Below, one piece after another: positions 23,193 through 34,811 of a stretch of DNA of 64,000 nucleotides. Location of the stretch: contig CM066915.1 in the NCBI GenBank assembly GCA_033964015.1, positions 13,105,573 through 13,169,572 on the forward strand. Direction: 5' to 3'. The position numbers were made by a program, and so were the translations under genes. Each line of letters begins with the position of its first letter. Positions within the stretch are counted from its first letter, which is position 1. The DNA is from Scolanthus callimorphus. Taxonomy: Eukaryota; Cnidaria; Anthozoa; Actiniaria; Edwardsiidae. The notes below the pieces were generated by a model, which saw nothing but the letters and a program-made list of their open reading frames with translations, made no database searches and was not told where the DNA came from.

Positions 23193-24064
23193 CGGACGAT
23201 GTAAACTGCAGGGTGCAGGGCATGCAGGGTGTGCAGGGCATGCAGGGTACGCAGGGTGTGCAGGGCAGATGAAAACAGATGAAAACAAGGAAAGACCTTT
23301 AAAGAAGTCGATAAGTGAGGGCAGGAACTTCAATATTTCAGAAAAGAAAATCGAAATAACTATTCATGAAGAAAAACGAGAAAATATTGTTTTCAACCCC
23401 GTTTTCAACTGTATTGCGTTACATGATTTAGGCGTTATAATCTTTTAATCTTGTTTACTTAGCCTTTGGGTCAGGAACCTCGGCGCTTCTTGCCTGGTTT
23501 TCTGGCCTTCTTCGTTGAATTGAAGAGGCACTTTGTTGAATATGGCGATTACCACGAGTACCAAGCTCAAGCACAACATGAAATCTGAGCGCAGTAATAC
23601 TTTCCCGCACGCAGGGAAGGCTTGCCTAACCACAAGGATTTATACGATTGCCTTCAAATTTGGCGACCAGTTAGTCAAAACATTGATCTTCGAAAGTGTG
23701 TCGACCGTTCGAAGGCCGGAACTCGTCAAATAAATGAACCTTCAACTGTTACTAGTGTTAGAATTAAAGCCAATGTGTGCCGTGGTATTCTAGATGATCA
23801 TTTTGTATATTTAAATCGCACCGTTCAGTATCGTTTTCCTTTCAGCGTTTATTAAGCTTTAAAATGATATATAAATGCGCCGCATAGAGAATTTTTGTGC
23901 GAAGGGTACCCGCGAAGGTTTACGGTTTCCCTTAACTCACGTACATCTCGCACATCACTGCGTACCCTGCATGTCCTGCGAACCCTGCATGCCCTGCACA
24001 ACCTGCATGCCCTGCACACCCTGCGTACCCTGCATGCCCTGCACCCTGCAGTTTACACCGTCCG
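23193..24064. mobile_element. 872 bp element with minisatellite termini and 10 bp target duplication
   Basis: The ends are inverted copies of CGGACGRTGTAAACTGCAGGG. They run inward into variable arrays of GCAGGGCATGCAGGGT-type units (23207-23267; inverse at about 23955-24053). AATTTGGTAG lies on both sides (23183-23192, 24065-24074), a perfect 10 bp target duplication. The interior has only short frames (62-77 codons) with no family signature. The duplication size suggests Mutator-like transposition, but no transposase is present. Confidence 0.85.
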
Positions 24065-24074
24065 AATTTGGTAG

Positions 24075-25088
24075 CTTCAAAGCAATAACTTAGTTTTCTC
24101 ACCAAGTCAATTCTGAAATAGGCATGGAGCTAGGAGATATTTAAGAGGAACTACAATGTAAGGATTCCAGTTTTTATTTATTTTTGCAAACAATGAGCTG
24201 AGGCTTTAGGCTGCATAATTAACAAAGTTCTGTGGTTCAAACGTTTTTGCGTCTCACATGTGGCAAAAAGTAGCCGACAATTAAACGTGAAGTAGCTGCC
24301 GGAGTTCTGGCGATTGCCGGCTTGTTCTGACAGCTCTGACAACCCTTATGAAGGAACACTAAATTGCTCTACTTCTGTTAGAATTTAAACTTTCTTGTTC
24401 CAAACTCACTTGAAAATTGCACATGCTAAATGAACCCTTTGAAATCCAAGCTCTAAAGCATTACCCTTTAAGAAATCCAGGATCAAAATCAAATAAAACA
24501 CCTAAATTAGAAATCCAGAGTAGAAATATGAAGGGTCCTGTTAGAAATCCAAATTTCTTGATAAAGGGGCTACAGATTTTAAAATGGAATAGCCCAGTCA
24601 TCAGTTGTCTTGCCACTAAAATGTGCATATCTAATAAAATAGTAGGGTCCATTTCTCAGCTTGACAGTCTTCTGTGTCTATAGAGACGAGTTAGTTTATA
24701 GGCACATTCTTGTTATGTTGTAAAAAAACATTTTTTCAATTAACAAGTGGAAATGTATTTCACTTAAGATTGTTTTGCTTCATTCTTGCTCTTCACCCCA
24801 GTCAGAACAACTTTATCAAGTTACTCATGACCCTACAGGGGCCTCCTCCAGATTTGTTTAGGATGGGGCAGGGGTCCCACATTAGTAGGATCAATTGACT
24901 TTTTTGGCCACCAGGCATAACTTGCAAAGTGTATCCGGTAACAAATGAGTTACCCGATGACAGTATTGAATGCCGGATTTATGTAAATTTTACCGTATTT
25001 TCATTTCACATACCCAGTTATTCCCTATCTTTATACGTTCCACGTTCTACCCAACCAATGATTACATATTCCACGTATATCAAGAAAA
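24075..25088. other. Gene-free interval
   Basis: No recognised gene. Frames of 60-90 codons have no family features. Confidence 0.4.
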
Positions 25089-25420
25089 TGCCTGATGCCA
25101 CATGCCCGATGCTAAATGCCCGATGCCACAAGCCCGATGTTATGCGCCCGATGCTTAATGCCTGATGCCACATGCCCGATGCTAAATGGCCCATGTCATA
25201 TGCCCGATGCTTATTGCATGATGCCATATGCCCGATACTAAATGGCCCATGCTTAATGCCTGATGCAAAATGCACGATGCTTAATGCCTGATGCCATATG
25301 CCCGATGCCATATGCCCGATGCCATATGCCCGATGCCATATGCCCGATGCCATATGCCCGATGCCATATGCCCGATGCCATATGCCCGATGCTTAGTGCC
25401 CGATGCCACATACCTGATTC
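25089..25420 (+). repeat. 14 bp minisatellite
   Basis: Tandem copies of CATATGCCCGATGC, most regular at 25295-25392 and degenerate outward. Because 14 is not a multiple of three, all frames read through it as a 14-residue repeat. The frames here are repeat artefacts. Confidence 0.9.
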
Positions 25421-25744
25421 CATCTTTGCCGTTCATAGATGATAAATGCCCTATGCCCGATTTCATATGTGATCAGATTCTACAATTCTCGGTCTTCCTG
25501 TATCCCGCCTTTTGATCGATTGTGTTATCATGTTATGTGTGCGTGAAAGTACACTTGGCACGCGCGACACTACTTTTATAAGCGCTTACAGCGAACGTTA
25601 CAGCGATATTCAACGAATCGAGAAATGTTTCTGTCAAGGCTATACAAAAATAACAGAGCCTTTGGAGAGTTTTTCGATAAAGCTCTTTATTACTCTACAT
25701 TTTAGTAGGGACAGATTATTTAGCTATATTAATACTTTCACTAA

Positions 25745-26448
25745 GGGACCGGTCATTATTTATCGCCTGTGGGGGCAGAGGATTTTAGAGGGGATCACTT
25801 CATTTTGGGGAGAGCGAAAAAGGGGGATCTCTCAAAGCCTGAAGCCATGAAAGCGGGGACCACCAGAAATTTTATAAGTAGTTATTCCAGCAACTTCTCT
25901 GACATTTGCATTTTTGTACTTCACTTCACTCAATACATAATAAAAATTTCATATAAAGAATATAATCTAATATAGTCTTTGGCAACTCGCACAACGAAGA
26001 CACTTCGCACCCTGCAATCACAAGAACAAGTGTATCTTGGCGAGGAAAAATAAACTCTACCAAAAATACCCTGCAGTGATAGGCCTGGCGGGCAGTCACT
26101 TTTTTCGAAAGAAGAGTAGGCGTGATTTCGAAGTTAAAGGCATAGAAATTCGTCATTTGGGTCGCGCTTCACGCAAATGAATAATAACAATTTCGGCGCG
26201 CAATTGCGCGCATGAATAATAAAACCTACAGGATTTATTTACTATACTACACATTCTCTGAGGCTTGATGTCCCCTCTATCTGTAAATTGTCGTCTACAA
26301 GGTCAAATAGGGGTCGGGGGAGATCACGTACCGTTTAACTGCTCTTCTGAGGGGGGGATCACGTTAATCATTGTACTTTTGCATTTTGACCTTGTATTAC
26401 CCAAAATCCCCCCCCCCTCCCCCCAGGCGATAAATAATGACCGGTCCC
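25745..26448. mobile_element. 704 bp element, GGGACCGGTCATTATT family
   Basis: Inverted termini of about 28 bp begin GGGACCGGTCATTATTTATC and are followed inward by G/C runs. The flanks CTAA and TCAA resemble decayed TTAA. The interior shares segments with 56325-56575 and 62780-62945, so this is the fullest copy of a dispersed family. Confidence 0.75.
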
Positions 26449-26452
26449 TCAA

Positions 26453-28152
26453 GTGAGATTGTTAGAGTTGTCAAGAGTTTCCATATTTACTATGAACTAT
26501 ATGAACTATATCCCTACCCTGTCCCATCAGTTTCAGGAGTAACAACAAGTACATTAGCAAGCATTACTGCAAAAAGAGGGGGTCCTGGAACCCCCCTTGG
26601 GATGCCCAACCTAACCACAATGAAAGTCTCATTGAAAAATTAAGACCTCATTGTTTTTGTCAATATTTGGGATTTTTCATTTTGCCAACCAAACTGTCTC
26701 AAACAATAGAATCTCAGCCTTGACTCTCTGTTTCCTTTGTTTCCGTAATCAGAAAACATTTCAACCCTACAAATACTCTTGGCCCTAATATTATATTTTA
26801 CATTTGTTAATCATTTACAAAATTATCAACCTATTATTTTAAATGTGCACCCAGATATGATTGGAATTTCTGATTATCTATTTTCTTTGTATGTTTCACC
26901 CCCTCATCCCAGTATTCAGCATTTTTCTTTTTGTTACCGCCAACAACATATTCTCTGTCTCCAACTGAATCCCACTTGTTTGACTTTTGCAGCACCACCA
27001 CCCTTACTGTGTTTTTTCTACTGTACCCCTTGGCCAGTGAAAGCTATGATATAGTTATATAAAAAAATGTGGAACATCTACACTTTTTCTCTCTGCTAGC
27101 ACAGAGTTTTCCATTCCAAGAAGACAATAGTTTTGAGTTTTATCCAGACTGATGTCTGTATTCTTATACAATTCACTGGCATTTTGGTCTGGGGAAGTGA
27201 CAGTTTTGTTGATGGAACGTCCAACAACTAGCCAAATTTCACTGACAGCAGCAGCAACTTTGTTAATTATTTATTTATTTATTTTGCATTTGGAAAATTA
27301 TTTGCCTTTTTGTATCCCTAGTTTTTAACTGTTTTGAATAATTATGGCTTTATTAATCTATATCAATTCCAAATGCCTTAGAAAACCAGAGAGCTCAGTG
27401 TATGGGCTTTGATAAAAGGCATTTTAGTGTGCAGCATTTATTTTTTTGCTTTTAGTGCCTTCCCCTTGTACGGTACAACTTGTTTGTTGTTTCAAGTTCA
27501 AAAGCATAACATAGCTGGTTGATTTGCCTTTTGTATTTTGTCATTAATTTCCGTCACAAGGTTTATAATATTGAAGAGAGTAGAACAAGTTAAAATCTCT
27601 GTTTCCATTCGTTTCTAGAGAAGTGTTTAGGCGCTGCCATAAAAGATTTACAAATGTGAAAAATGTAAACTACTATTTGGGAGTTTTCAGACAGCAAAAC
27701 GTCTTCGGCTTTTCGGTTATGAAATAAATGGAACTCAGATTCGCTGATTTGTTGACCAAGGAGCTCTTTATTTGTCAATAAAGATGAGTACTTGTCTTTT
27801 AAAGACTTCTGACATTTTCGCTTTTCAAAAGATGAAGAAACTTACCACGCAAATTCTGTGCCGCGCCAAATGACAATAGATTCAGTACCAATCTACTATG
27901 ATCTCTAGCAGTTAGAAACGATCGGAAAAGCCTGGGTTTGAATAAGAAGCTGCAATGAATGATGGGATGCTTTGAATACAAAATGGAGGAAGGAAATGGA
28001 GGGTTTTTCGCGAAGAATCGCTGCCGTGTTATGGTTGTTTACGCGCGCCGATCGTGCATTCGAACAGGAACTACACTCTAAACGTTCTCAGATGCCATTT
28101 ATCACTAACTTGAGCGAAATTTGGAACCAGTTTAGCCACTGTGTGTCATTAA
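26453..28152. other. Gene-free interval
   Basis: T-rich DNA with a short (TTTA)n run near 27270. No recognised gene. Confidence 0.4.
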
Positions 28153-28538
28153 GGCACCGTCCACACTACGCCGGCTAAATTTGAAAACGGCTAAATATTT
28201 ATACGGTTGTGCCTTCCGTCCACACTACGCCGGCTAAATTTCCACCGAAACCGGATCTTTTCGAAAACGCTGCCGAAAGTGGATAAATTTGAAAACGCCG
28301 GCTACGCGTTTTAGTGTGGACGGTGAAAACGGAACTTTTCGAAAACGATGACGTCATGTCACACGGCTGCGAGGAATTTATGACCGCGGGCTCTCGTTTT
28401 TCTCTTGGCGCATGCGCTAAGGTGACGTTTTTGTGCGTTTTCAAATTTAGCCGGCGTAGTGTGGACGGAAAACTTTTGTTCCGTTTTCGAGGCAAATTAG
28501 CCGTTTTCAAATTTAGCCGGCGTAGTGTGGACGGTGCC
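28153..28538. mobile_element. 386 bp MITE with 42 bp perfect termini
   Basis: Termini beginning GGCACCGTCCACACTACGCC are perfect inverted copies over about 42 bp (28153-28194, 28497-28538). A second copy of the CGTCCACACTACGCCGGC core lies just inside each end (28219 and 28443), so each terminus is a direct double. The flanks TTAA and TAAA suggest a TTAA target. Confidence 0.85.
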
Positions 28539-28977
28539 TAAATTTTCCACGTGAAAACTGTGTTTACATCTTAAACTTTCAATCTGGATATATGCAAAAA
28601 TTGCCTGTATATCACAAGTAACCGGAATAACTCGTTGTTTCCGCGCGAAATGACCAAGAAACACTGTTTCTCTGTACAGAAGCATATTGCCAGATGGCCG
28701 AAAAACTTCAAGCGTGAATGGGTTGGGAAAACTTCCCGATATATGCAAAAATGACGCACACAAACTGATCTTCTACAGATAGCAAAATATACCAAAGCAT
28801 CGAACGTTTCAGTATTAATTATATAGCCAGCTCGAAATCCCATTGTACCGGCAGATCGATTTTTCTTGAATCGTCCGATTATTTTTTAATTGGATCGCGC
28901 GCGCTCTAATTGGACAGTTCGCGCTAAAATTGGACAGTTTGGGTTTGAACATGGGTGTTATATAATTAATAAATAAC

Positions 28978-29019
28978 AGGACTCCATGCTTGTCCAATAA
29001 TTGGACAGCATGGAGTCCT
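28978..29019. repeat. Near-perfect hairpin
   Basis: AGGACTCCATGCTTGTCCAA and its inverse meet at TAATTGGACA. It could form a cruciform. Confidence 0.75.
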
Positions 29020-29256
29020 ATTATATATAATATTTTTTTGTTCTTCTTCTCGACTTTTTAAAGAATTTAGTGCGCATGCGCGACGACCAGACTGTATAGA
29101 ATTGTGCGCCATGATCATGGCGGCTTTGTCCCTCGCTTAAGAAATCGCTTGAATAAGAACTCAGCTCAAGGTGAACCTTATTAAAAACATGGACACTCAC
29201 TGGTGAGATTTCCTCCTTCTGTTCGGGTTTGTGAAATTCGTTTTTTCGGTTCCAAC

Positions 29257-29672
29257 ATGTAATGTAATGTAATGTAGGCACTTGTATACCGCAAATTATC
29301 ATATGGATATGTTCAAATGCGGTTTACAGATGTGGACATGTCTGATCCCTAAGATGCGGACTGCGATTTATACCATGCAGTTTACAATCATGAGTGGTTG
29401 TTAGATTACATTCTGTGGTAAACACTGTGATTGTTTAACGTCCCTCGCATAGTGGTTAAGTGTAGTGGGCTAAGAGACGGGACCTCGGTTTTATTGTCTC
29501 ATCCAAAAGACGTCCGAAAGACGTGAAACACAGGAGAAATGACGAATCACTTCAACCCACGATGAGCACAAGGTTCGAAACAGCAGAGAAAATCCCAACT
29601 GCCCCCGACTGGGATTCGAACCCGGTGCACAGAGGTGAGAGGCAAACGCTTTACACGCTGCGCCACCCGTGC
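29257..29672 (-). mobile_element. tRNA-derived SINE
   Basis: The minus-strand head (29601-29672) starts GCACGGGTGGCGCAGCGTG. It has an RNA polymerase III A box (TGGCGCAGCGTG, 29654-29665) and a perfect B box (GGTTCGAATCC, 29612-29622). A body of about 320 bp contains a CCGAGGTCCCGTC segment and ends in (ACATT)n at 29257-29276, the tail expected of a LINE-mobilised SINE. The head resembles a tRNA, but the fused body and tail argue against a functional tRNA gene. Confidence 0.8.
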
Positions 29673-30399
29673 TTCTCTGTTTCGAAATTTTTATACCGTG
29701 CTCAAAGCTGTCAAAGGACTGTTGTTTGTGAACCGAGTGTTTTAGTCAGGGAGCATATGTCGCGATTTAAAGTCCCGTGGGCTTTTTTTGAAGACAACAA
29801 GCCACCTATCTAGAAGTGTTAAGGGGACCTTAAGGAACTCAGGAAATGTTGTCGGCAATTTTGCGACTTGCACCGTCAGCTGCTATGGCGACTTTTTGAA
29901 CACCCTCTAAAACCACAGGGTACCCGCGGCTGATTTTATTGAAATGACTGCCAAAACAATCCAAATTAATCTGATATTGCATAAAACATTAACTGATTAC
30001 AATAAGCAGTCCATTCTGTGTCATAAAATTGTATTTGGACATATGTTTAAAAAATAAATGGCGTCAAAAAGGAATTAAAAAATTTTGGCGGCCATCTTGG
30101 ATCCGCCATCTTGGATTTTCAGCATTTTTTTCATTGATCGTCCAAAAATGGCTAAAAATGAAGAGAAACTTATTCAATATGATTTGTTTTGAAATAAACA
30201 TTAAAAAACGATTCTAACTATTGCATACATATGGGCAAAACTCCTAAAATTGACTGGGAAACATATTTACGCCAAGAACATCATCTACATAAACTTCATC
30301 GGCAAACGTCCGCGCCGCGGGTTAAAAAACCATTTCGTCCCTCGATTAACGTAAGTTCGACGAAGAAGGGGCTGCAAGCAGTCTATCGCCTACATTACT

Positions 30400-30522
30400 A
30401 TTATTATAACTTTGGAGAGCTTAGAATTTATGGCGACCATCAGAATGCTGTTTGACTCGCGCGAGCTCTAATATTAGGGCCCGGATAATACGCCACGATG
30501 ATCGCCAAAGTTATAATAATAA
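30400..30522. repeat. Short inverted-repeat element
   Basis: TTATTATAACTTTGG at 30400-30414 pairs with its inverse at 30505-30522. Just upstream (about 30366-30383) is a copy of GGGGCTGCAAGCAGTCTA, the arm word of the hairpin at 41238-41362. Confidence 0.6.
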
Positions 30523-30705
30523 CTTTGCATTTTACATAAAACCCCTCAATGTTTCCATCCTGTTAATAGGAAGGAACTAGAAAATGTTCACTTTCTGCTT
30601 TGCTATTGCAGGGACGGCCAGGCTTGGGGGCTTTACCTACATTTCGTCAGATTTTCAAAGATTTTCATTATACTTAGCCCCACCTTGCCATACAATCTTA
30701 CAAAT

Positions 30706-30849
30706 CAGGGGCGGATCTAGGGTAGGGGTTGTGGAGGTCGCAACCCCTATAAAAGTGATAGATTAGTAGTTATTTGAACTCAGTACGGATCATCCAGTCC
30801 AACTTAGTGGTGCAAACCCCCTCTGAGAAAAATCCTGGATCCGCCACTG
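30706..30849. mobile_element. 144 bp MITE beginning CAGGGGCGGATCTAG
   Basis: Short inverted ends (CAGGGGCGGAT and ATCCGCCACTG) are of the kind common in hAT MITEs. No 8 bp duplication is seen. Confidence 0.55.
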
Positions 30850-30856
30850 CGAATGA

Positions 30857-31161
30857 GGCCTTGTCCACTAACGCGTTTTCAAAAGTATTCGTTTTCAAGC
30901 TTATACGGATTCGATGCGTGTTAGTGTGGACTGGAGATTTAGCTCCAAAACGTTCCAAGACGTCATCGCGTTTTCATTTTTATCCGGATTCGACCCTCCA
31001 CACTAAAACGATATGTGTACGGATTCGTTTTTATTCACTTTCGAGAGCGTTTTCAATTAGATTCGATGAAAACTATCAGCGTGTTAGTGTGGACGGAAGG
31101 CCTAACCGTATCAAAACGTATACGGATTCAAACGAAACCGCGTTAGTGTGGACGGGGTCTG
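30857..31161. mobile_element. Inverted-repeat element with TGTCCACTAACGCG ends
   Basis: Inverted ends carry GTCCACTAACGCG / CGCGTTAGTGTGGAC, with further GTTAGTGTGGAC copies inside (about 30918, 31083). It is distinct from, but organised like, the GTCCACACTACGCC element at 28153. Confidence 0.6.
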
Positions 31162-31337
31162 AGTCTCCCACTGTTGGTCTCCTGTGGATTGATGTCTTGC
31201 TCGTGGTCTATCAGTGTTGTTTCTAGCGCCCTCTCTACGGTCTTGCGGATATAGACTTTGTCGCATTCTCTGCACGGAATCCTGCAGACGACGGTCGCAC
31301 GACATTCTAAACATCGCCCGATGAAGTCTATAAGCAC
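31143..31337 (-). pseudogene. Penelope-type GIY-YIG endonuclease remnant
   Basis: A 64-residue frame contains I-P-C-R-E-C-D-K-V-Y-I followed by R-A-L-E-T-T-L and an H-E-Q segment. This matches the N-terminal half of the GIY-YIG domain of Penelope-like retroelements, where the Cys pair precedes the second motif Y-I-G. The Gly after Y-I is replaced by Arg. The adjoining RT is not found, so only a fragment remains. Confidence 0.6.
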
Positions 31338-32866
31338 TGGGAGACGCAGCCGGCGCGTCGCAGCAAAACTGTCGAATACTATTGGGATACAAAGTGTTCA
31401 TTTATACCACTTTAGTCCATTTTGTCATCATAAGATGGGTACCCTCACCAAAGCTTCACGTCTTGCAGCCCAGTCTCCACGAAACAGTATGTAGCCGGAC
31501 TACTTGGACGACTCCGGATCCGCCGAGAAAGTGCAAGCTCGCCAGCATTTGGCGCCACAGTGGCACTCTTCAGGGCGCACCGGCACTGTTGATGGCGGGC
31601 CAGGACGGCCTGAGCCAGGCGCTCGGCTCCCACAAGACAACATGGCTTGAAGAAATGACAGAAGCAGTGGCCCGCGAAACCGGAGCTCCACATGCCTGTT
31701 ATCCATGGTAGGTCTCCATAAATGACGTCGTTGAATATGGTCCCGCCAGCTCAGATTTAGAAAAGTCTGCAGCATGGTCTTCAGCAAAGTCATGATCCAT
31801 AGGCGCCTTGGATGGGTTTCTGCGTAGTGTTAGTATTTCTCTGCCGCTGGCTTGGCTTTCCGGAACGTTTTTCCAGAACGATAGCGAATAATTATCGGAA
31901 CCAGCGCCCCCCTTGATTACGCCTATCAAAATTCTATATATATAACCTGTATATGGTCAGGGATGGAATGCTAAATCGATGCAATAAGCAGCGAGCCATT
32001 ACTGTCACTGCTATTCGTGTTAAACAGAGCTGAATATTATTAGTTGTATTTCTTAATAAAAGAGGGCTGGCTTACAAAAGCCCATCAATAAGGAGATTGG
32101 ATTGCGCGGCGGCGGTGACATAACATAGTAATCTGGGCTTTCTCTCGATTTCTTAAGCACAAGCTTTCGGATAAACCTCAGGAACTATATGACAAACAAA
32201 GCGTGATGCAAGTTTTCTCTTGCAATCAAGCTGAGAAACTTTAATCGAAGGAAGAGAAACGCATTAGTTAGAATCGTTTCTTAGACTATTATATAGAGCG
32301 GTTTTCATATGACTGTAGTGAAACGAATCGCACTAAGCAAATGCACCAATTCTAATGAATAAAATATATAAGAACAATTACAAAGTAATTGCGAAATACT
32401 CACGACAGTCATCTGAAATCCGCTATTACAATCAATCAAGTTTATTTTCATTTTGAGTCTTTTTCTGGTCATTTCGGACGATTAATAAAAAAAACGTTGA
32501 AAATCCAAGATGGCGGATCCAAGATGGCCGCCAAAAAAATTTAAAATTCCTTTTTGACGCCATTTCTTTTTGAACATATGTCCAAATACAATTTTATGAC
32601 ACAGAATAGACTTCTTATTGTAATCAGTTTATGTTTTATGCAATACCAAATTAATTTGATATGTTTTCGCACTCATTTTAATAACATCAGGCTCGGGTAC
32701 CCTGTGGTTTTAGAGGATGTTCAAAAAGTCGCCATAGCAGCTGTCGGTGCAAGTCGCAAAATTGCCGACAACATTTTTTGAGTTCCTTAAGGTCGCCTTA
32801 ACACTTCTAGATAGGTGGCTTGTTGTCTTCAAAAAAAGCCCACGGGATTACAGATGCTCCCTGACT

Positions 32867-34811
32867 ATTTATTTAATGGCGCGCGCTGGGGTTTTGTGTA
32901 ACGCGCCAAAACCTTTGAATGGGATATCTTGTCCACTCTGACATTTTTGGAAAAACGCCTTTTGCCTGACATTACTGTGTGATTTGTGCGACAATCGCGT
33001 AGGTTTGGACGTCTTTGTTGCTTTCGCCTGCGAGAAATTATTTATTTTTTTGGTTTCTGTGGAAGACGTAAAATGGCGCCTTTGCGAACTTGATCTTCTC
33101 GCTTACGAAAACGCTTGAATTAGATCTTCCGCCCACTTGATCATTTTCGAATAAAATGTATCCTATAACCCAGTTTCCCTAGCATGCAAGAAAATGGCGT
33201 GGTTTTGAAGTTTGTGGTGCAGCCGTTTTTCCAGGCATCTGGGCCAACAGTTTGACCTTGACTCGCCAACAGTTTGATCTTCACCCCCACATCACGTATT
33301 ATATATAAGATGGTCATTTAGAAAGTGATTGTAGGTTCCAAAATGGAAAGGTGGGCTTCTTCTTTTGAGGTAACCTCAAAGTCTGGTCTATTTACAATGT
33401 CCTCTTGCAGTACTCTCTGGAACTGCTCCCCTTGATATGCGGATTTCGTGTTTACAGTTTCGGCTCATTTGCATAAGCAGGGTCTAGATTCAGAATGTTT
33501 GAAGGAGCTCGAAAATAATCAGCACTGAATATGAATAGCGGACAGAACTAATGAAACTCTGAAAATGAACGAATGATACTCTGAAAATTTGAAGGTTTTA
33601 CTATTCAGTTGTAAGGACGTAGTTAAATGTTCATTTTGGTAAAAATATGTGGGCTAATGAACCGTTTGCCACACAGCAATCCACTCATTTTTAAAAACCT
33701 GCGTAGAGCCTCCAAAACGAACGTAAACGTCAATAAGCTCTTAGGAATAGTAATTATTTCATTTCGCGAACATCCTTATTACATTTTTCAAGAGCAAAGA
33801 GGCATTTTCAATAGCCTTGAATTTCTTGGGTGCCAAGAAGCTCATAACCCCTCATGTTTTCTGTAAATTGAACTAATCGCCATGCGCTCATTATTTGAAT
33901 GACGAACGTAAGACTTTCTAATTACGCTTCATTCACCAGGCGCTATTGAAATTCAGAACAATTCTTTTTGTAGCTCCGTTACGCTTGCTGATTTTCACGG
34001 ATGCTTCAAATATGTAAACACTGACGTCACAATAAATCCGCCTATTGGTTGCCCGTTGGCCGTCTTGACAGTGTTGGAATACCGCAGGGCTCCCATGTGT
34101 ACATGGACGGACAAACGGGCAAATACGTTTTATTCAGAATACAAGAATTCAGAAGCAAAGTGGCTGCACACGTGGCGTCAGTCAGTCATTTTTTATTAAC
34201 CGTCACGAAAGCACAAGGACGTAAAATTCCTTTCCTCATCAAAAGCTGCAAAACATGCGTTAATGGCATTTATGATATGTACTGCAGATCACAGTAAAAT
34301 TTATCATTTTTACAAGAAAAGCATTTGCTGTAGACACCGAGGTACTGTTGCAAAACATCGAAAAATGTTATTGCATAAATACTACAATATCTATATCATT
34401 TTAAACTGTCTGCCCCGAATCCTAGAGACCTTCTCTTGGCCACCTTAACTGTTTCACTATATTCTTCTTGCCGGCGTGTTTGAGTGCGGGTTTAGGGTGT
34501 TTTCCTTCATATTGTATCCTCCATCCAATCATTTGACTATTTGTTTTTGGAAAGCTTGCGACTGGACAGGCCGATTTGAGCTTAGCTTGTTCTGCATGAG
34601 CGGCGGGTCTTTCTTGTCCTCCCTCGTAATCTTCGCCAATGTGTAAAGTTCTGTGCTGGAGCTATAAACGAAAACGAGCAAAGTTCCTTAGCCTTTTAAA
34701 CGGCAAAAACTCGCATTTTCAGTTGAACCTTACATACATAAAGGGTATAAAATAGCTGTGCGTACACGAGTGAGCGAATGAACACTCGTTCATGAGCCGA
34801 TGTTATTATAT
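32867..34811. other. Gene-free interval
   Basis: Several frames of 60-82 codons but no recognisable family, start context or splice pattern. Confidence 0.4.

Larger units (their letters stand above)
29744..32866. mobile_element. 3.1 kb element with ~400 bp terminal inverted repeats
   Basis: The arms at about 29744-30150 and 32472-32866 are inverted copies starting AGTCAGGGAGCAT. Each arm ends near paired CCATCTTGGATCCGCCATCT words. The interior is filled with smaller elements and a Penelope-type remnant. No transposase is visible and no clear target duplication. Confidence 0.8.

Noticed and set aside
25018..25353. 111-codon frame rich in Gly-His-Met-Ala
   Set aside because: It is produced by the 14 bp minisatellite in all frames.
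25089..25420. CRISPR-like array
   Set aside because: The units are contiguous with no unique spacers, and the DNA is animal-like.
29601..29672. A tRNA gene
   Set aside because: A and B boxes are good, but the fused 320 bp body and (ACATT)n tail show a SINE.
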